Origin: Stutzerimonas nitrititolerans
Lineage (GTDB): Bacteria; Pseudomonadota; Gammaproteobacteria; Pseudomonadales; Pseudomonadaceae
Direction: 5' to 3'
Assembly: GCF_003696285.1 (NCBI RefSeq)
Contig: NZ_RFFL01000001.1
Coordinates: 186,001 to 250,000 of the forward strand
Length of the DNA: 64,000 bases
In this document: positions 35,296 through 46,201 of the stretch, in pieces
Numbering within the stretch: position 1 is the first letter of the stretch
How the letters are laid out: the number at the start of each line of letters is the position of its first letter
Notes under the pieces: generated by a model
What the model saw: only the letters and a program-made list of their open reading frames with translations
The model's database searches: none
Told to the model about the DNA's origin: nothing
Translations under genes and position numbers: made by a program

Positions 35296-35299
<4 letters not shown>
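35027..35299 (-). CDS. yggX: Probable Fe(2+)-trafficking protein YggX
   Basis: 90 residues, the standard length. It begins [24 protein letters not shown] with the single conserved Cys at position 7, followed by [19 protein letters not shown] and [11 protein letters not shown]. YggX protects iron-sulfur clusters and is under oxidative-stress control in enterics. Its ATG overlaps the mutY stop by four bases (ATGA), so it is translationally coupled to mutY, an Fe-S enzyme; the pairing is conserved in gammaproteobacteria. Confidence 0.96.
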
Positions 35300-36359
<1,060 letters not shown>

Positions 36360-36363
<4 letters not shown>

Positions 36364-38579
36364 CGGTTGAACAGGCCTTTGAGGGCGTCCTTGAGTTCGG
36401 GACTGACCTTGTCGCCGAGCTTCTCCTCGATTTTCTCGTTGAGTTTCTCGCCGGCGAGCCTGGCGGCGACCTTGCCTAGGGCGTCCTTGTCGAAGCGGCA
36501 GGCCTTGGCGCCCAGCTCCAGCGGGCCGCGGCAGCGCAGCGGCCATTCGATGCCTTCGTAACGCTCGTTGACCTGGCAGGCTTCGTCCGGCATGGCGCCC
36601 TTGTCGCCTTCGACCAGGATGCCGACGCGATAGTCCATGCCCAGCACGCGCAGATCGACATCGCCGTTGCCGTTGACGGTCAGCCCCGGAATGCTGGCTT
36701 TCAGGTCGGGATTGCTGGCCACGCCGTTGCGCAGGGTCAGGTTGCCCTTGAGTTCGCGGAAAGGTGTGTCCTTGCTGCGTGGCTCGCTGGTCAGCGGCTT
36801 GCGGTTGAGGGTGGCGATGGCGCGGCAGAGCTGCTGTTCGAGATTGGCTTCGAGCAGCACGCCGTTGTCGATGATGAAGCCGATCTTGCCGTTGAGGTTA
36901 TCGATCCAGGCCTTCTGGCTCTGTCCGCGGGTGTTCAGGTCGCTGTCCAGGTTGAGCAGGCCCTTGATCATCACGTCCTGGCCCTGGCTCTCCAGCAGGC
37001 GTTCGATGGGAACGTGGACGATGCGTTGCTGGGAGCTGATCAGCGGGATGTCTGGCCGCGCATCGAGGCGGGCGGCGACTTCCACGCGGCCGTTGTAGAG
37101 GTTGCCACGCAGTTGCTCCAGGACCAGCAGGCCGTTCGCGCTGTTGGCGACGAGGCTGAAGGCCTCGAGGGGCAGCTTCATCGCGGTGAGGCTGCCGATG
37201 CTCAGGTTGACCCTGGTGTCGAGCTTGCGCAGCGGTCCCGGCGGCAGGATGGATTCGTCGCTCCAGGCCTGCTGGGTGGGCTGGTCGGGTAGCGGCGTGG
37301 TGCCGCTGCCGATGGCACCGGCCTCGGTTTTCTTCACCTCGCTCCGGCGTGCGGCGCTGGTGGTATCGGTGCTGGTCGGTGGCAGGTAGTGGTCGAGGTT
37401 GAGGCGGTCGCCCTTGAGCTGCACGCGCAGTGCCTGCCGGGCGAAATCGCTGATGCCGGCCTGCCCGGTGAAGGTGGAGTCGTCCAGCGTCAGGTTGAGC
37501 TCTTCGAACATCAGACTGTTCTGCGTGCCGGTCAGGCGGGTGACCAGCTCGACCTTGCTCAGCGCCGTCTTCTCGGCCATTGGCGGCAGTTGCTGACCGA
37601 TGCCTTCCAGGAATTCGCGCGCATTGAACTGCGCGATGGACAAGGCGCCGGCGAGCTTGGGCTGCTCCTGCAGGTCGCGCAGCTTGATTTCGCCGAGGCC
37701 GCGCAGCTGGTTGGCGGTGAATTTGAGGCTGGTCCATTCGGCGACCTGCGCCACCAGATCGGCCTGCAACTGACCCTGGGCGGTGAAACTCAGGGTCTTG
37801 CCCTGCAGCGGTTCGCCCGAGGCTTCGCCGCTCAGGCGCAGGTCTTCGAGCTGGTAGCGCTGCAGCTGGTTGTCGAAACGCAGCGTGCCCTGCAGTTCGG
37901 TACGGGCGCGCATGACCGGCTGGTTGCTGCCGAAGAAGGCGTTGAGCTTGAGTGGTATCGGCGCGCCTTCGCGGATGGCGCCGGTGCTCAGCTCGATGCC
38001 TTCGGCGCTGAATTGCTGGCCGCTCTTGGCATCGTGGTAGGTGACGCGCGCGTCGTTGACGCTGAGACTGTCGATATCCAGCCTCAGCGGGCGGCGCGGC
38101 TTGACATCGGCTTCTTCGGGGCTTTCCGGCTGTGCGGGCGGAGTCGGCTCGGTTGGCGCGGCGTCTTCCTGCGCCGGTGGCTGACCCAGGCCTTCCCAGT
38201 TGCCGGTGCCGTTCTCGTCGCGGTTGAGCGTCAGGTTGAGGCCCTGAACGGTGATGTCGCTCATCTGCACTTCGCGGCGCAGCAGCGGCATCACGCGAAC
38301 GGAGAGCCCGAGCATGCCCAGGTCGGCGAAGGGCTGCTGCGGCGTGCGGGTGCTGGCGAGGGTGGTTTCGTGCAGTTCCAGGCCGAGCCAGGGGAACAGG
38401 CTCCAGCCGATGTCGCCATTGATCTGCAGCTCGAGCCCGGCCTTGTCGCGGGCGAGCTGGCGGATTTCATCCTTGTAGTCGTTGGGGTCGAACAGGTGAG
38501 TCAGGGCGAAGCCCAACGCAACGATGACCAGCAGCAATCCGAGGATTGTCAGGCCCAGGATCTTGCCGAGCGCTTTCAT
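36360..38579 (-). CDS. AsmA-family protein
   Basis: 739 residues. An N-terminal transmembrane helix (about 7-27, [21 protein letters not shown]) is followed by the AsmA opening [40 protein letters not shown] (read in parts). A long beta-rich chain with a Pro/Glu-rich linker (about 139-160) follows, then the conserved C-terminal region with [24 protein letters not shown]. AsmA-like proteins span the periplasm and are linked to phospholipid transport to the outer membrane. It is the first gene of asmA-mutY-yggX. The C-terminal tail is Lys/Glu-rich. Confidence 0.9.
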
Positions 38580-38647
38580 GGACGGGTCCTTTGTGTTGGC
38601 AATCTTGAATCGAGCGAGTATAGCGTCGCTGTGTTTACTGATTAGGC

Positions 38648-39046
38648 TCAGAGTGGTCGCAGGGGCAGATGCGTGCGCGCTGCCAGTGCCTGGATTTCCA
38701 GGTTGTCGAGCGGAGCGGCCAGATGCAGGCGGGCATCCGCGTCATCGGCCTGACGCCGGCTCTCCTCGATGATGCGTCGGGCCACCCCGCGCCCGCGGGT
38801 GATCTTGCGCACGCACAGATGCGACAGGCGCCACTCCTTTTCTTCCCGTTGCAGCAACGCGGCGCCGAGCAGTCGATCGTTGAAGCGGCCGGCGATCAGC
38901 GTGCCGCTGGCGAGCCCGGCCTCGATCAGCGCTTCGGCGCTGGCGTGGGGGGCGAGCAGCCAGTCGGGAGCGTCGGCGTAGATCTTGGCGAGATCGATGC
39001 GGTCCTGGTCGGAAGGCGCGTCGATGGCGACGACGTAGACGGGCAT
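38648..39046 (-). CDS. panZ: PanZ/PanM-type acetyltransferase (PanD maturation factor)
   Basis: 132 residues with a GNAT fold. The N-terminal APSDQDRIDLAKIYADAPDWLL matches the PanZ signature SDQDRIDLxKIW, and LCVRKITRGRGVARRIIEESRRQ is the acetyl-CoA-binding loop with RGRGVARR. In enterics, PanZ binds acetyl-CoA and triggers self-cleavage of aspartate decarboxylase PanD, setting CoA synthesis to acetyl-CoA supply. The start at 39046 matches the family N-terminus. It lies between asmA and the divergent his operon with no other pantothenate gene nearby. Confidence 0.75.
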   Translation of the reverse strand: MPVYVVAIDAPSDQDRIDLAKIYADAPDWLLAPHASAEALIEAGLASGTLIAGRFNDRLLGAALLQREEKEWRLSHLCVRKITRGRGVARRIIEESRRQADDADARLHLAAPLDNLEIQALAARTHLPLRPL

Positions 39047-39168
39047 GAGGCGGGCTCCGGTGCGCGGGGCCCGCCAGTGTAAACCCGCTGGATGTTCGCC
39101 GGTAGCCGCCTTCAGTTGCCGCGGCCTATAATGGCGGCCTTTTCCCGTTTGATTTTGTGGAGCAGGTG

Positions 39169-39762
39169 ATGGCCGAACGTACGGCATTCGTCGAGCGCAA
39201 TACCCTGGAAACCCAGGTCAAGGCCTCGATCAATCTGGATGGCACCGGCAAGGCGCGATTCGCCATCGGCGTGCCCTTTCTCGAGCACATGCTCGACCAG
39301 ATCGCCCGTCACGGGCTGATCGACCTGGATGTCGAATGCAAGGGCGACCTGCACATCGATGACCACCACACCGTCGAGGACGTCGGCATCACCCTCGGCC
39401 AGGCCTTCGCCAAGGCCATCGGCGACAAGAAGGGCATGACCCGCTACGGCCATTCCTACGTGCCGCTGGACGAAGCGCTGTCGCGCGTGGTGATCGATTT
39501 CTCCGGACGTCCCGGGCTGACCATGAACGTGCCCTATACCCGCGCCACCGTCGGCGGTTTCGACGTCGACCTGTTCCAGGAGTTCTTCCAGGGCTTCGTC
39601 AACCATGCGCTGGTGACGCTGCACATCGACACGCTGCGCGGCACCAATACCCATCACCAGATCGAAACCGTGTTCAAGGCCTTCGGCCGTGCGCTGCGCA
39701 TGGCGCTGACGCTGGACGAGCGCATGGCCGGGCAGATGCCTTCGACCAAGGGTTGCCTGTAA
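39169..39762 (+). CDS. hisB: Imidazoleglycerol-phosphate dehydratase
   Basis: 197 residues, a monofunctional HisB. The metal-binding motifs are [13 protein letters not shown] and [11 protein letters not shown] near residues 39-73, then a duplicated [26 protein letters not shown] near the C-terminus. It carries out the seventh step of histidine synthesis. GGAG precedes the ATG at 39169, and the stop TAA overlaps the hisH ATG by one base (TAATG). Confidence 0.97.
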   Translation: MAERTAFVERNTLETQVKASINLDGTGKARFAIGVPFLEHMLDQIARHGLIDLDVECKGDLHIDDHHTVEDVGITLGQAFAKAIGDKKGMTRYGHSYVPLDEALSRVVIDFSGRPGLTMNVPYTRATVGGFDVDLFQEFFQGFVNHALVTLHIDTLRGTNTHHQIETVFKAFGRALRMALTLDERMAGQMPSTKGCL

Positions 39763-40400
39763 TGCAGACCGTCGCCGTCATCGATTACGGCATGGGCAAT
39801 CTGCACTCGGTGGCCAAGGCGCTGGAGCACGTCGGTGCCGGCAAGGTGCTGGTGACCAGCGATGCGCAGGTCATCCGTGAAGCCGACCGCGTGGTGTTTC
39901 CCGGCGTCGGCGCGATCCGCGACTGCATGGCCGAGATCCGCCGCCTGGGTTTCGACGAGTTGGTGCGCGAGGTCAGCGTCGACCGCCCCTTCCTCGGCAT
40001 CTGCGTCGGCATGCAGGCGCTGCTCGAGCGCAGCGAGGAGAATGACGGGGTCGATTGCATCGGCCTGTTCCCCGGCCAGGTGCGCTTCTTCGGCAAGGAC
40101 CTGGAGGAGGACGGCGAGCGCCTCAAGGTGCCGCACATGGGCTGGAACCAGGTCAAGCAGGCGGTAGACCATCCGCTCTGGCACAGCATTCCTGACAATG
40201 GCCGCTTCTACTTCGTGCACAGCTATTACGTCGAGGCCGGCAATCCGCGCCACGTGGTCGGGCGCGGCCACTACGGCAAGGATTTCGCCGCGGCGCTGGC
40301 CGATGGCTCGCGTTTCGCCGTGCAGTTCCACCCCGAGAAGAGCCACACCCACGGCCTGCAGTTGCTGCAGAACTTCGCCGCCTGGGATGGCCGCTGGTAA
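39762..40400 (+). CDS. hisH: Imidazole glycerol phosphate synthase, glutamine amidotransferase subunit
   Basis: 212 residues of a class I amidotransferase. It has [12 protein letters not shown], the nucleophile in [13 protein letters not shown] (Cys near residue 82) and the [14 protein letters not shown]is/Glu pair. It supplies ammonia to HisF. It is coupled to hisB at its start and to the DUF2164 gene at its stop, both through TAATG overlaps. Confidence 0.97.
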   Translation: MQTVAVIDYGMGNLHSVAKALEHVGAGKVLVTSDAQVIREADRVVFPGVGAIRDCMAEIRRLGFDELVREVSVDRPFLGICVGMQALLERSEENDGVDCIGLFPGQVRFFGKDLEEDGERLKVPHMGWNQVKQAVDHPLWHSIPDNGRFYFVHSYYVEAGNPRHVVGRGHYGKDFAAALADGSRFAVQFHPEKSHTHGLQLLQNFAAWDGRW

Positions 40401-40660
40401 TGAGCCGGGCGAAGCTCAAGGTGCCGGTCCTGGCGCTGGATGCCGCTCAGGAGCAGGCCGCGCAGCAGACCATCAAGCGCTTTATGGAAGATCGTTTCGA
40501 ACTGGAGCTCGGCTCCTTCGAGGCGCAGGAAGTGCTCGATCTGTTCGCTCGTGAAATTGCTCCGCTGTACTACAACAAGGCGATTTTCGACGTGCAGACG
40601 CACCTGAAGGACAGGTTCGAAAGCATCGAAAGCGACTTGTGGGCGCTCGAGAAGAGCTGA
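40400..40660 (+). CDS. DUF2164 protein inside the histidine operon
   Basis: 86 residues, helical and acidic, with the DUF2164 pattern TIKRFMEDRFELELGSFEAQEVLDLFAREIAPLYYNKAIFD (read in parts) and a DLWALEK end. The family is short and its function unknown. The ATG overlaps the hisH stop, so it is made with the his enzymes; the arrangement is regular in pseudomonads, but no role in histidine synthesis has been shown. Confidence 0.88.
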   Translation: MSRAKLKVPVLALDAAQEQAAQQTIKRFMEDRFELELGSFEAQEVLDLFAREIAPLYYNKAIFDVQTHLKDRFESIESDLWALEKS

Positions 40661-40696
40661 CCTTTAACCGACACCCGATTTGAACAGGTTCGAGCC

Positions 40697-41440
40697 ATGC
40701 TGATTATTCCCGCGATCGATCTCAAGGACGGCGCCTGCGTGCGTCTGCGTCAGGGCCTGATGGACGACGCCACGGTGTTCTCCGACGACCCGGTGGCCAT
40801 GGCCGCCAAGTGGGTCGAGGCCGGCTGCCGCCGCCTGCACCTGGTCGATCTGAACGGCGCCTTCGAGGGCCAGCCGGTCAATGGCGAGGTGGTCACCGCG
40901 ATCGCCAGGCGCTACCCGGATCTGCCGATCCAGATCGGCGGCGGTATTCGCTCGCTGGAAACCATCGAGCATTACGTGCGCGCCGGCGTCAGCTACGTGA
41001 TCATCGGCACCAAGGCGGTCAAGCAGCCGGAATTCGTCGGCGAGGCCTGCCGCGCGTTTCCGGGCAAGGTCATCGTCGGCCTGGATGCCAAGGACGGTTT
41101 CGTCGCCACCGACGGCTGGGCCGAGGTCAGCAGCGTGCAGGCCGTGGATCTGGCGCGCCGTTTCGAGGCCGATGGCGTCTCGGCGATCGTCTACACCGAC
41201 ATCGCCAAGGACGGCATGATGCAGGGCTGCAACGTCGAAGCCACCGTGGCCCTGGCCAACGCCAGCCGCATTCCGGTGATCGCTTCCGGCGGCATCCACA
41301 ACATCGGCGACATCCAGAAGCTGCTCGACACCAGCACCCCCGGCATCATCGGCGCCATCACCGGCCGAGCGATCTACGAAGGCACGCTGGACGTGGCCGA
41401 GGCGCAGGCGCTTTGCGACCTCAAGTTCAAAGACGAGTAA
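40697..41440 (+). CDS. hisA: ProFAR isomerase
   Basis: 247 residues forming a TIM barrel. The catalytic Asp residues are in [13 protein letters not shown] and near [15 protein letters not shown]. It also has [18 protein letters not shown] and [16 protein letters not shown]. It isomerises the fourth intermediate to PRFAR, the substrate of HisF/HisH. The start [12 protein letters not shown] is family-typical. Confidence 0.97.
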   Translation: MLIIPAIDLKDGACVRLRQGLMDDATVFSDDPVAMAAKWVEAGCRRLHLVDLNGAFEGQPVNGEVVTAIARRYPDLPIQIGGGIRSLETIEHYVRAGVSYVIIGTKAVKQPEFVGEACRAFPGKVIVGLDAKDGFVATDGWAEVSSVQAVDLARRFEADGVSAIVYTDIAKDGMMQGCNVEATVALANASRIPVIASGGIHNIGDIQKLLDTSTPGIIGAITGRAIYEGTLDVAEAQALCDLKFKDE

Positions 41441-41460
41441 CAGCGCCAATCCGGTGACCC

Positions 41461-41488
41461 GGTGGACAACGTTGCGCGGTTGTCCACC
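41461..41488. repeat. Palindromic repeat between hisA and hisF
   Basis: GGTGGACAAC (41461-41470) and GTTGTCCACC (41479-41488) form a perfect ten-base-pair stem. CTACG follows, as in the copy at 26001-26034. It may act as a transcript processing site between the two his genes. Confidence 0.8.
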
Positions 41489-41506
41489 CTACGAGAGAGA
41501 TCGACC

Positions 41507-42277
41507 ATGGCCCTCGCCAAACGCATCATCCCCTGCCTCGACGTGGACAACGGCCGCGTGGTCAAGGGCGTTAAGTTCGAGAACATCCGCGATGCCGGCG
41601 ACCCGGTGGAGATCGCCCGGCGCTACGACGAGCAGGGTGCCGACGAGATTACCTTCCTCGACATCACCGCCAGCGTCGATAACCGCGACACCACGCTGCA
41701 CACCGTCGAGCGCATGGCCAGCCAGGTGTTCATTCCGCTGACCGTCGGCGGTGGCGTGCGCAACGTGCAGGACATCCGCAACCTGCTCAACGCCGGTGCC
41801 GACAAGGTCTCGATCAATACCGCCGCGGTATTCAACCCCGAGTTCGTCGGCGAGGCGGCTGCGCGTTTCGGTTCGCAGTGCATCGTCGTCGCCATCGACG
41901 CCAAGAAGGTCTCGGCACCGGGCGAACCGGGGCGCTGGGAGATCTTCACCCATGGCGGGCGCAAGCCCACCGGGCTGGATGCGGTGGCCTGGGCGAAGAA
42001 GATGGAAGACCTCGGCGCCGGCGAGATCCTGCTGACCAGCATGGACCAGGACGGCGTGAAAAGCGGCTACGACCTGGGCGTGACCCGCGCCATCAGCGAG
42101 ACGCTATGCATTCCGGTGATCGCCTCGGGCGGCGTCGGCAACCTGCAGCACCTGGCCGATGGCATCCTCGAGGGCAAGGCCGATGCGGTGCTCGCCGCCA
42201 GCATCTTCCACTTCGGTGAGTACAGCATCCCCGAAGCCAAGGCCTACATGGCCAGCTGCGGCATCGTGATGCGCTGA
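41507..42277 (+). CDS. hisF: Imidazole glycerol phosphate synthase, cyclase subunit
   Basis: 256 residues, TIM barrel. The catalytic Asp residues are in [15 protein letters not shown] (about 7-21) and [11 protein letters not shown] (near residue 130). Other family motifs are [29 protein letters not shown] (read in parts) and [15 protein letters not shown]. With HisH it makes imidazoleglycerol phosphate and AICAR. A GAGAGAG site precedes the ATG at 41507, and a palindromic repeat separates it from hisA. Confidence 0.97.
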   Translation: MALAKRIIPCLDVDNGRVVKGVKFENIRDAGDPVEIARRYDEQGADEITFLDITASVDNRDTTLHTVERMASQVFIPLTVGGGVRNVQDIRNLLNAGADKVSINTAAVFNPEFVGEAAARFGSQCIVVAIDAKKVSAPGEPGRWEIFTHGGRKPTGLDAVAWAKKMEDLGAGEILLTSMDQDGVKSGYDLGVTRAISETLCIPVIASGGVGNLQHLADGILEGKADAVLAASIFHFGEYSIPEAKAYMASCGIVMR

Positions 42278-42358
42278 CCTGGTCGTCATTCGATCGGCTA
42301 GCTGATTAAGGAAGTGTTCGCGGCAAGCGCGGACGCAACATCCAAAGGAGATCCTGCA

Positions 42359-43105
42359 ATGTTCAAATCTACGCTGCTGGCCATGGCCGCCAGTCTCTCG
42401 CTGCTCTGCGGTGCCGCGCAGGCGGCGCCGGAGCAGATCAACCTGCTCACCGAGAACTTCCCGCCGTACAACATGGCGGTCGACGGCAAGAACTACGCGC
42501 GCGACGAGAACATCCAGGGCATTGCGGCCGATATCGTGCGGGAGATGTTCCAGCGCGCCGGTATCGACTACACGCTGACCCTTCGTTTCCCCTGGGAGCG
42601 CGTCTACAAGATGGCGCTGGAAACGCCGGGCTACGGTGTGTTCGTGATGGCGCGCCTGCCCGAGCGCGAAGCGCTGTTCAAGTGGGTGGGGCCCATCGGG
42701 CCGGATGACTGGGTGTTGCTGGCGCGTGCCGACAGCCCTATCGACATCACCAGTCTCGAACAGGCCAGGCGCTACAACATCGGCGCCTACAAGGGCGACG
42801 CCATTGCCGAGCACCTCGTGGCGCAGGGACTCGAGCCTTCGCTGGCACTGCGCGACCAGACCAATGTCGAGAAGCTGCAGAATGGCGAGATCGATCTCTG
42901 GGCGACCGGTGATCCGGCGGGGCGCTACCTGGCGAAGCAGCAGGGCGTAACGGGATTCAAGCGCGTACTGCGCTTCGACGATGCGCAGCTGTTCCTCGCG
43001 CTGAACAAGCAGACCGCCGACGATACCGTGGCGAAGCTGCAGGCTGCGCTGGAGCAGATGAGGTCCGACGGCACCGTCGAGGCAATCAACGGCCGTTATC
43101 TGTAG
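42359..43105 (+). CDS. Periplasmic solute-binding protein, SBP_bac_3-like (first of a tandem pair)
   Basis: 248 residues with a signal peptide of about 21 residues. The mature part begins PEQINLLTENFPPYNMAVDGKNYARDENIQGIAADIVREMF, read from about residue 23, the pattern of polar-amino-acid-type binding proteins. The paired lobes end with AALEQMRSDGTVEAINGRY. It is clearly homologous along its length to the next gene. No permease or ATPase gene is alongside, so it either shares a transporter encoded elsewhere or is a sensor-type binding protein. The start at 42359 has an AAGGAG site. Confidence 0.85.
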   Translation: MFKSTLLAMAASLSLLCGAAQAAPEQINLLTENFPPYNMAVDGKNYARDENIQGIAADIVREMFQRAGIDYTLTLRFPWERVYKMALETPGYGVFVMARLPEREALFKWVGPIGPDDWVLLARADSPIDITSLEQARRYNIGAYKGDAIAEHLVAQGLEPSLALRDQTNVEKLQNGEIDLWATGDPAGRYLAKQQGVTGFKRVLRFDDAQLFLALNKQTADDTVAKLQAALEQMRSDGTVEAINGRYL

Positions 43106-43259
43106 CCTGCACTGGAGCCGCCAGGTCGGGCCCGTTCGTTCGGCGGGCCTGTCGCTCCTGTTTTGTGATCTATGTCTCGTTTTCCCGTTCACCCCGGTCC
43201 GTTTGCCTTTCAGCTGCTAGAAATAAAACCTTGGCCGATGGTCGACTGGGGGAAGAACG

Positions 43260-44009
43260 ATGCTGAAACGAATTCTGGTGGTGATGGCGTTGTTGCTGGG
43301 CGCCACCACGGCAAGAGCCGAACTGGCCGACGACTACAAGCTGATTCTGCTGACCGAGAATTTCCCGCCCTTCAACATGGCGGCCGATCGGAAGAACTAC
43401 GCAACCGAGAACAACGTTCACGGCATCAACGCCGACATCGTCCGCGAGTTGTTCAAGCGCGCCGGCATCGATTACAGCCTGACGCTGCGCTTCCCCTGGG
43501 ACCGAATCTACAAGCAGGTGCTGGAGCAGCCCAACCAGGGTTTGTTCTCGACCACCTTCACTCCCGAGCGCGAACCGCTGTTTAAGTGGGTCGGGCCGTT
43601 GGCCAGCACCGGCTGGGTCCTCCTGGCTCCGCCGGGCAGCCCGTTGCGGCTGAGTTCGCTGGAGCAGGCGAGGCAGTACCGTGTCGGTGCCTACAAGAAC
43701 GATGCGGTCAGCCAGCACTTGGAGAGCAAGGGCTTCGAGCTGGCCAACTCCCTGCGTGACCAGGAGAACGTCGACAAGCTGCTCAAGGGCCAGATCGATC
43801 TCTGGGCCACCACCGATCCCGTGGGGCCTTACCTGGCCAAGCAGGAAGGCGTCAGCGGCCTGGCCACGGTGCTGCGCTTCAATGACGCGCAGTTGTTCCT
43901 GGCGTTGAACAGGGAAACGCCCGACGAGGTGGTCAAGCGTCTGCAGACGACCCTGAACGAGATGAAGCAGGATGGTTCTGTGGATGCCATCGTGCGGCGC
44001 TATCTCTAG
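43260..44009 (+). CDS. Periplasmic solute-binding protein, SBP_bac_3-like (second of a tandem pair)
   Basis: 249 residues with a signal peptide of about 20 residues. It shares with the preceding protein LLTENFPPFNMA, NNVHGINADIVRELFKRAGIDYSLTLRFPWDRIYK and LFKWVGPLAS...GWVLLAPPGS, so the pair arose by tandem duplication. A GGGGGAAG site precedes the ATG. Ligand specificity is not readable. As with its twin, no ABC permease genes lie nearby. Confidence 0.85.
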   Translation: MLKRILVVMALLLGATTARAELADDYKLILLTENFPPFNMAADRKNYATENNVHGINADIVRELFKRAGIDYSLTLRFPWDRIYKQVLEQPNQGLFSTTFTPEREPLFKWVGPLASTGWVLLAPPGSPLRLSSLEQARQYRVGAYKNDAVSQHLESKGFELANSLRDQENVDKLLKGQIDLWATTDPVGPYLAKQEGVSGLATVLRFNDAQLFLALNRETPDEVVKRLQTTLNEMKQDGSVDAIVRRYL

Positions 44010-44018
44010 GGTGTTATG

Positions 44019-44828
44019 TCAGCGATAGATACCACCACGGCCATGGGCAGCCATGGCGCGGTTGCCACGGGTGGCGATCATCTGGCCGATGTCGATCCAG
44101 GCGATGCCCAGCTCGCCAAGCCGTGGCAACTCGCGTTCCAGTAATTCGAGGGTGCTGCGGTGCGGGTGACCGATAATCACCACCGAGCCTTGCTTGCGGG
44201 CCAGCGTGAGGGCGGCGGCGAACTGCCTGGCGACCGCTGCCGGGCTGGGATCGTCATCCAGAAAGATGTCCCGCGACAGGCTCGCCAGGCCGGCGCGTTG
44301 TGCGGTAGCGGCGGCCAGGGTGCGAGGGTTGGTGCGGCTGTCCAGAAAGAACAGGTGGCGCTGCTGCAGCGTGGCCATCAGCATCGCCATGGGTTGCTGC
44401 TGGTCGGTCATCTGGCTGCCCATGTGATTGTTCAGCCCGCTGGCGTGCGGGACGACGGCCAGCGCGTCGTCCAGTCGGCGGCGCAGTTCGTCCTGGGGCA
44501 GCTCGGGGCGCCACGCGTAGGGGCCGCCCGCAGGCGCCATCGGCAGGTGCAGCATGACTGTCTTGCCGGCCGCATGGGCGCGTTGCGAAAGCTGGGAGGC
44601 GTGGCGGGTGTCCGGCAGTATCGCGAGGGCGACCGGGCCGGGCAGCGCCAGAACGCGCGCGTCTCTGGCCGGATTCTGCCCGAGGTCGTCGATGATCAGC
44701 GCCAGCTTGGGTGCGCTGGCCTGGCTGACAGCCGCAGCGGGCCGTTCGCCATTGTCGCCCGTGGCCAGCGATGCGTTGCAGAACAGCGGAATCAGGCTCG
44801 CCAGCAGCAAGAGTGACGCATGCCGCAT
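44019..44828 (-). CDS. Divergent polysaccharide deacetylase family protein
   Basis: 269 residues with a signal peptide of about 23 residues. The NodB-like fold shows LALIIDDLGQNPARDARVLALPGPVALAILPDT, then HLPMAP, NNHMGSQMT and LFFLDSRTNPRTLAA, the divergent form (DUF610/YibQ). The catalytic residues of classical deacetylases are only partly preserved. It is coupled to ctpA: the ctpA stop TAG abuts its start (an in-frame GTG at 44831 would overlap it). Together with CtpA and EnvC it forms a conserved envelope-maintenance cluster; the precise substrate is unknown. Confidence 0.88.
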   Translation of the reverse strand: MRHASLLLLASLIPLFCNASLATGDNGERPAAAVSQASAPKLALIIDDLGQNPARDARVLALPGPVALAILPDTRHASQLSQRAHAAGKTVMLHLPMAPAGGPYAWRPELPQDELRRRLDDALAVVPHASGLNNHMGSQMTDQQQPMAMLMATLQQRHLFFLDSRTNPRTLAAATAQRAGLASLSRDIFLDDDPSPAAVARQFAAALTLARKQGSVVIIGHPHRSTLELLERELPRLGELGIAWIDIGQMIATRGNRAMAAHGRGGIYR

Positions 44829-44830
44829 CA

Positions 44831-46171
44831 CTATTTGCCGCGGGTGAGGTTCAGACCCTTGAGCAGGTTGAGCGCCTGGCCGAGCTGGTAATCGTCATCC
44901 TGCGGGCGTGGCGAGTCGCCGCCTGCCTTGCTGCCGCTGGGACGATCGGGGCCGCCATTGCCGTTGCCCAGGTGACCGGCCAGATCGGCCTCGCGCAGGC
45001 TTTCCGCCGCCTGCTCGCGGGTCAGCTTGGCGCGGGTCACCTCGATGTCCGGCTCGATGCCCTGGGCCTGGATGGAGCGGCCGTTGGGCGTGTAGTAGAG
45101 CGCCGTGGTCAGTTTGAGCGCGCGGTCGTTGTTCAATGGCAATACGGTTTGCACCGAGCCCTTGCCGAAGCTGTCGGTGCCCATCACCACGGCGCGCTTC
45201 TGATCCTGCAGGGCGCCGGCGACGATCTCCGAGGCGGAGGCGCTGCCGCCATTGATCAGCACCACCAGCGCGACACCCTCGCTGGCATCGGCCGGGTCGG
45301 CGTTGAAGCGCAGCTCGGAATTGGCGATACGACCCTGGGTATAGACGATCAGGCCGCTGCTGAGGAAGTGGTCGGATACCTCGACGGCGGCCTGCAATAC
45401 CCCGCCCGGATTGTTGCGCAGGTCCAGCACCAGGCCGTTGAGTTTCTTGCCCTCGTTGTTCTTCTTCAGGCGAGCTAGCGCCTTGCCGACCTCCTCGCCC
45501 GTGTTGATCTGGAACTGGGTGATGCGCAGGTAGCCGTAGCCGGGTTCGAGCATCTGGCTCTTGACGCTGGTGACCTTGATGATCGCGCGTGTCAGCTTGA
45601 CGTCGAAGGGTTTGCCGCCCTCGCGAACCAGCGACAGGTTGATGTCGGTGCCGGGCTTGCCGCGCATCATGCCCACCGCTTCGATCATCGACAGCCCCTT
45701 GGTCGGCTTGCCGTCGATCTTGACGATCAGGTCGCCCGCCTCGATGCCCGCCTTGGAGGCGGGCGTATCGTCGATGGGCGAGACCACCTTGATGAAGCCA
45801 TCCTCGACCCCGACTTCGATGCCCAGCCCGCCGAATTCCCCGGTGGTGCTTTCCTGCAGCTCGGCGAAGGCCTCCGGCTCGAGGTAGGCCGAATGCGGGT
45901 CGAGGTTGCTGAGCATGCCCTTGATGGCGTTCTCCAGCAGCGTCTTGTCGTCCACCGGCTCGACATAGGCCGCCTTGATGCGGTCGAGTACTTCGACGAA
46001 GGTGCGCAGTTCTTCCAGGGGCAGCGGGGCCTTGTTGCCGGTGTCCTCGAGCGCCTCGGGGGGCAGAACCAGGTCGGCCGGGGGCTGCTGCGCCCAGGCG
46101 CTGCCGTGCATGCCCAGCAACATGGCCAGGATCAGCGTGGAGGGGCGGGCGAAGCGGCGCAGGTGAAGCAT
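44831..46171 (-). CDS. ctpA: CtpA-type carboxyl-terminal processing protease (S41)
   Basis: 446 residues with a signal peptide of about 27 residues. An N-terminal helical part is followed by a PDZ domain (about 105-190, GLGIEVGVEDGFIKVVSPIDDTPASKAGI) and the S41 protease core. The nucleophile Ser is in NGGSASASEIVAGAL (near residue 311) and the general-base Lys in GTDSFGKGSVQTVLPL. In P. aeruginosa CtpA degrades peptidoglycan hydrolases in the periplasm. The C-terminus carries a low-complexity NGNGGPDRPSGSKAGGD tail. The gene lies between envC and the deacetylase-like gene. Confidence 0.93.
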   Translation of the reverse strand: MLHLRRFARPSTLILAMLLGMHGSAWAQQPPADLVLPPEALEDTGNKAPLPLEELRTFVEVLDRIKAAYVEPVDDKTLLENAIKGMLSNLDPHSAYLEPEAFAELQESTTGEFGGLGIEVGVEDGFIKVVSPIDDTPASKAGIEAGDLIVKIDGKPTKGLSMIEAVGMMRGKPGTDINLSLVREGGKPFDVKLTRAIIKVTSVKSQMLEPGYGYLRITQFQINTGEEVGKALARLKKNNEGKKLNGLVLDLRNNPGGVLQAAVEVSDHFLSSGLIVYTQGRIANSELRFNADPADASEGVALVVLINGGSASASEIVAGALQDQKRAVVMGTDSFGKGSVQTVLPLNNDRALKLTTALYYTPNGRSIQAQGIEPDIEVTRAKLTREQAAESLREADLAGHLGNGNGGPDRPSGSKAGGDSPRPQDDDYQLGQALNLLKGLNLTRGK

Positions 46172-46201
46172 GTCGAACTCCGGTTGTGAAGGGCGCAGAG
46201 G

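Noticed and set aside
43128..43149. Terminator between the two tandem binding-protein genes
   Set aside because: GGCCCG/CGGGCC gives only six base pairs and lacks a directly following T-tract, so it is too weak to call.
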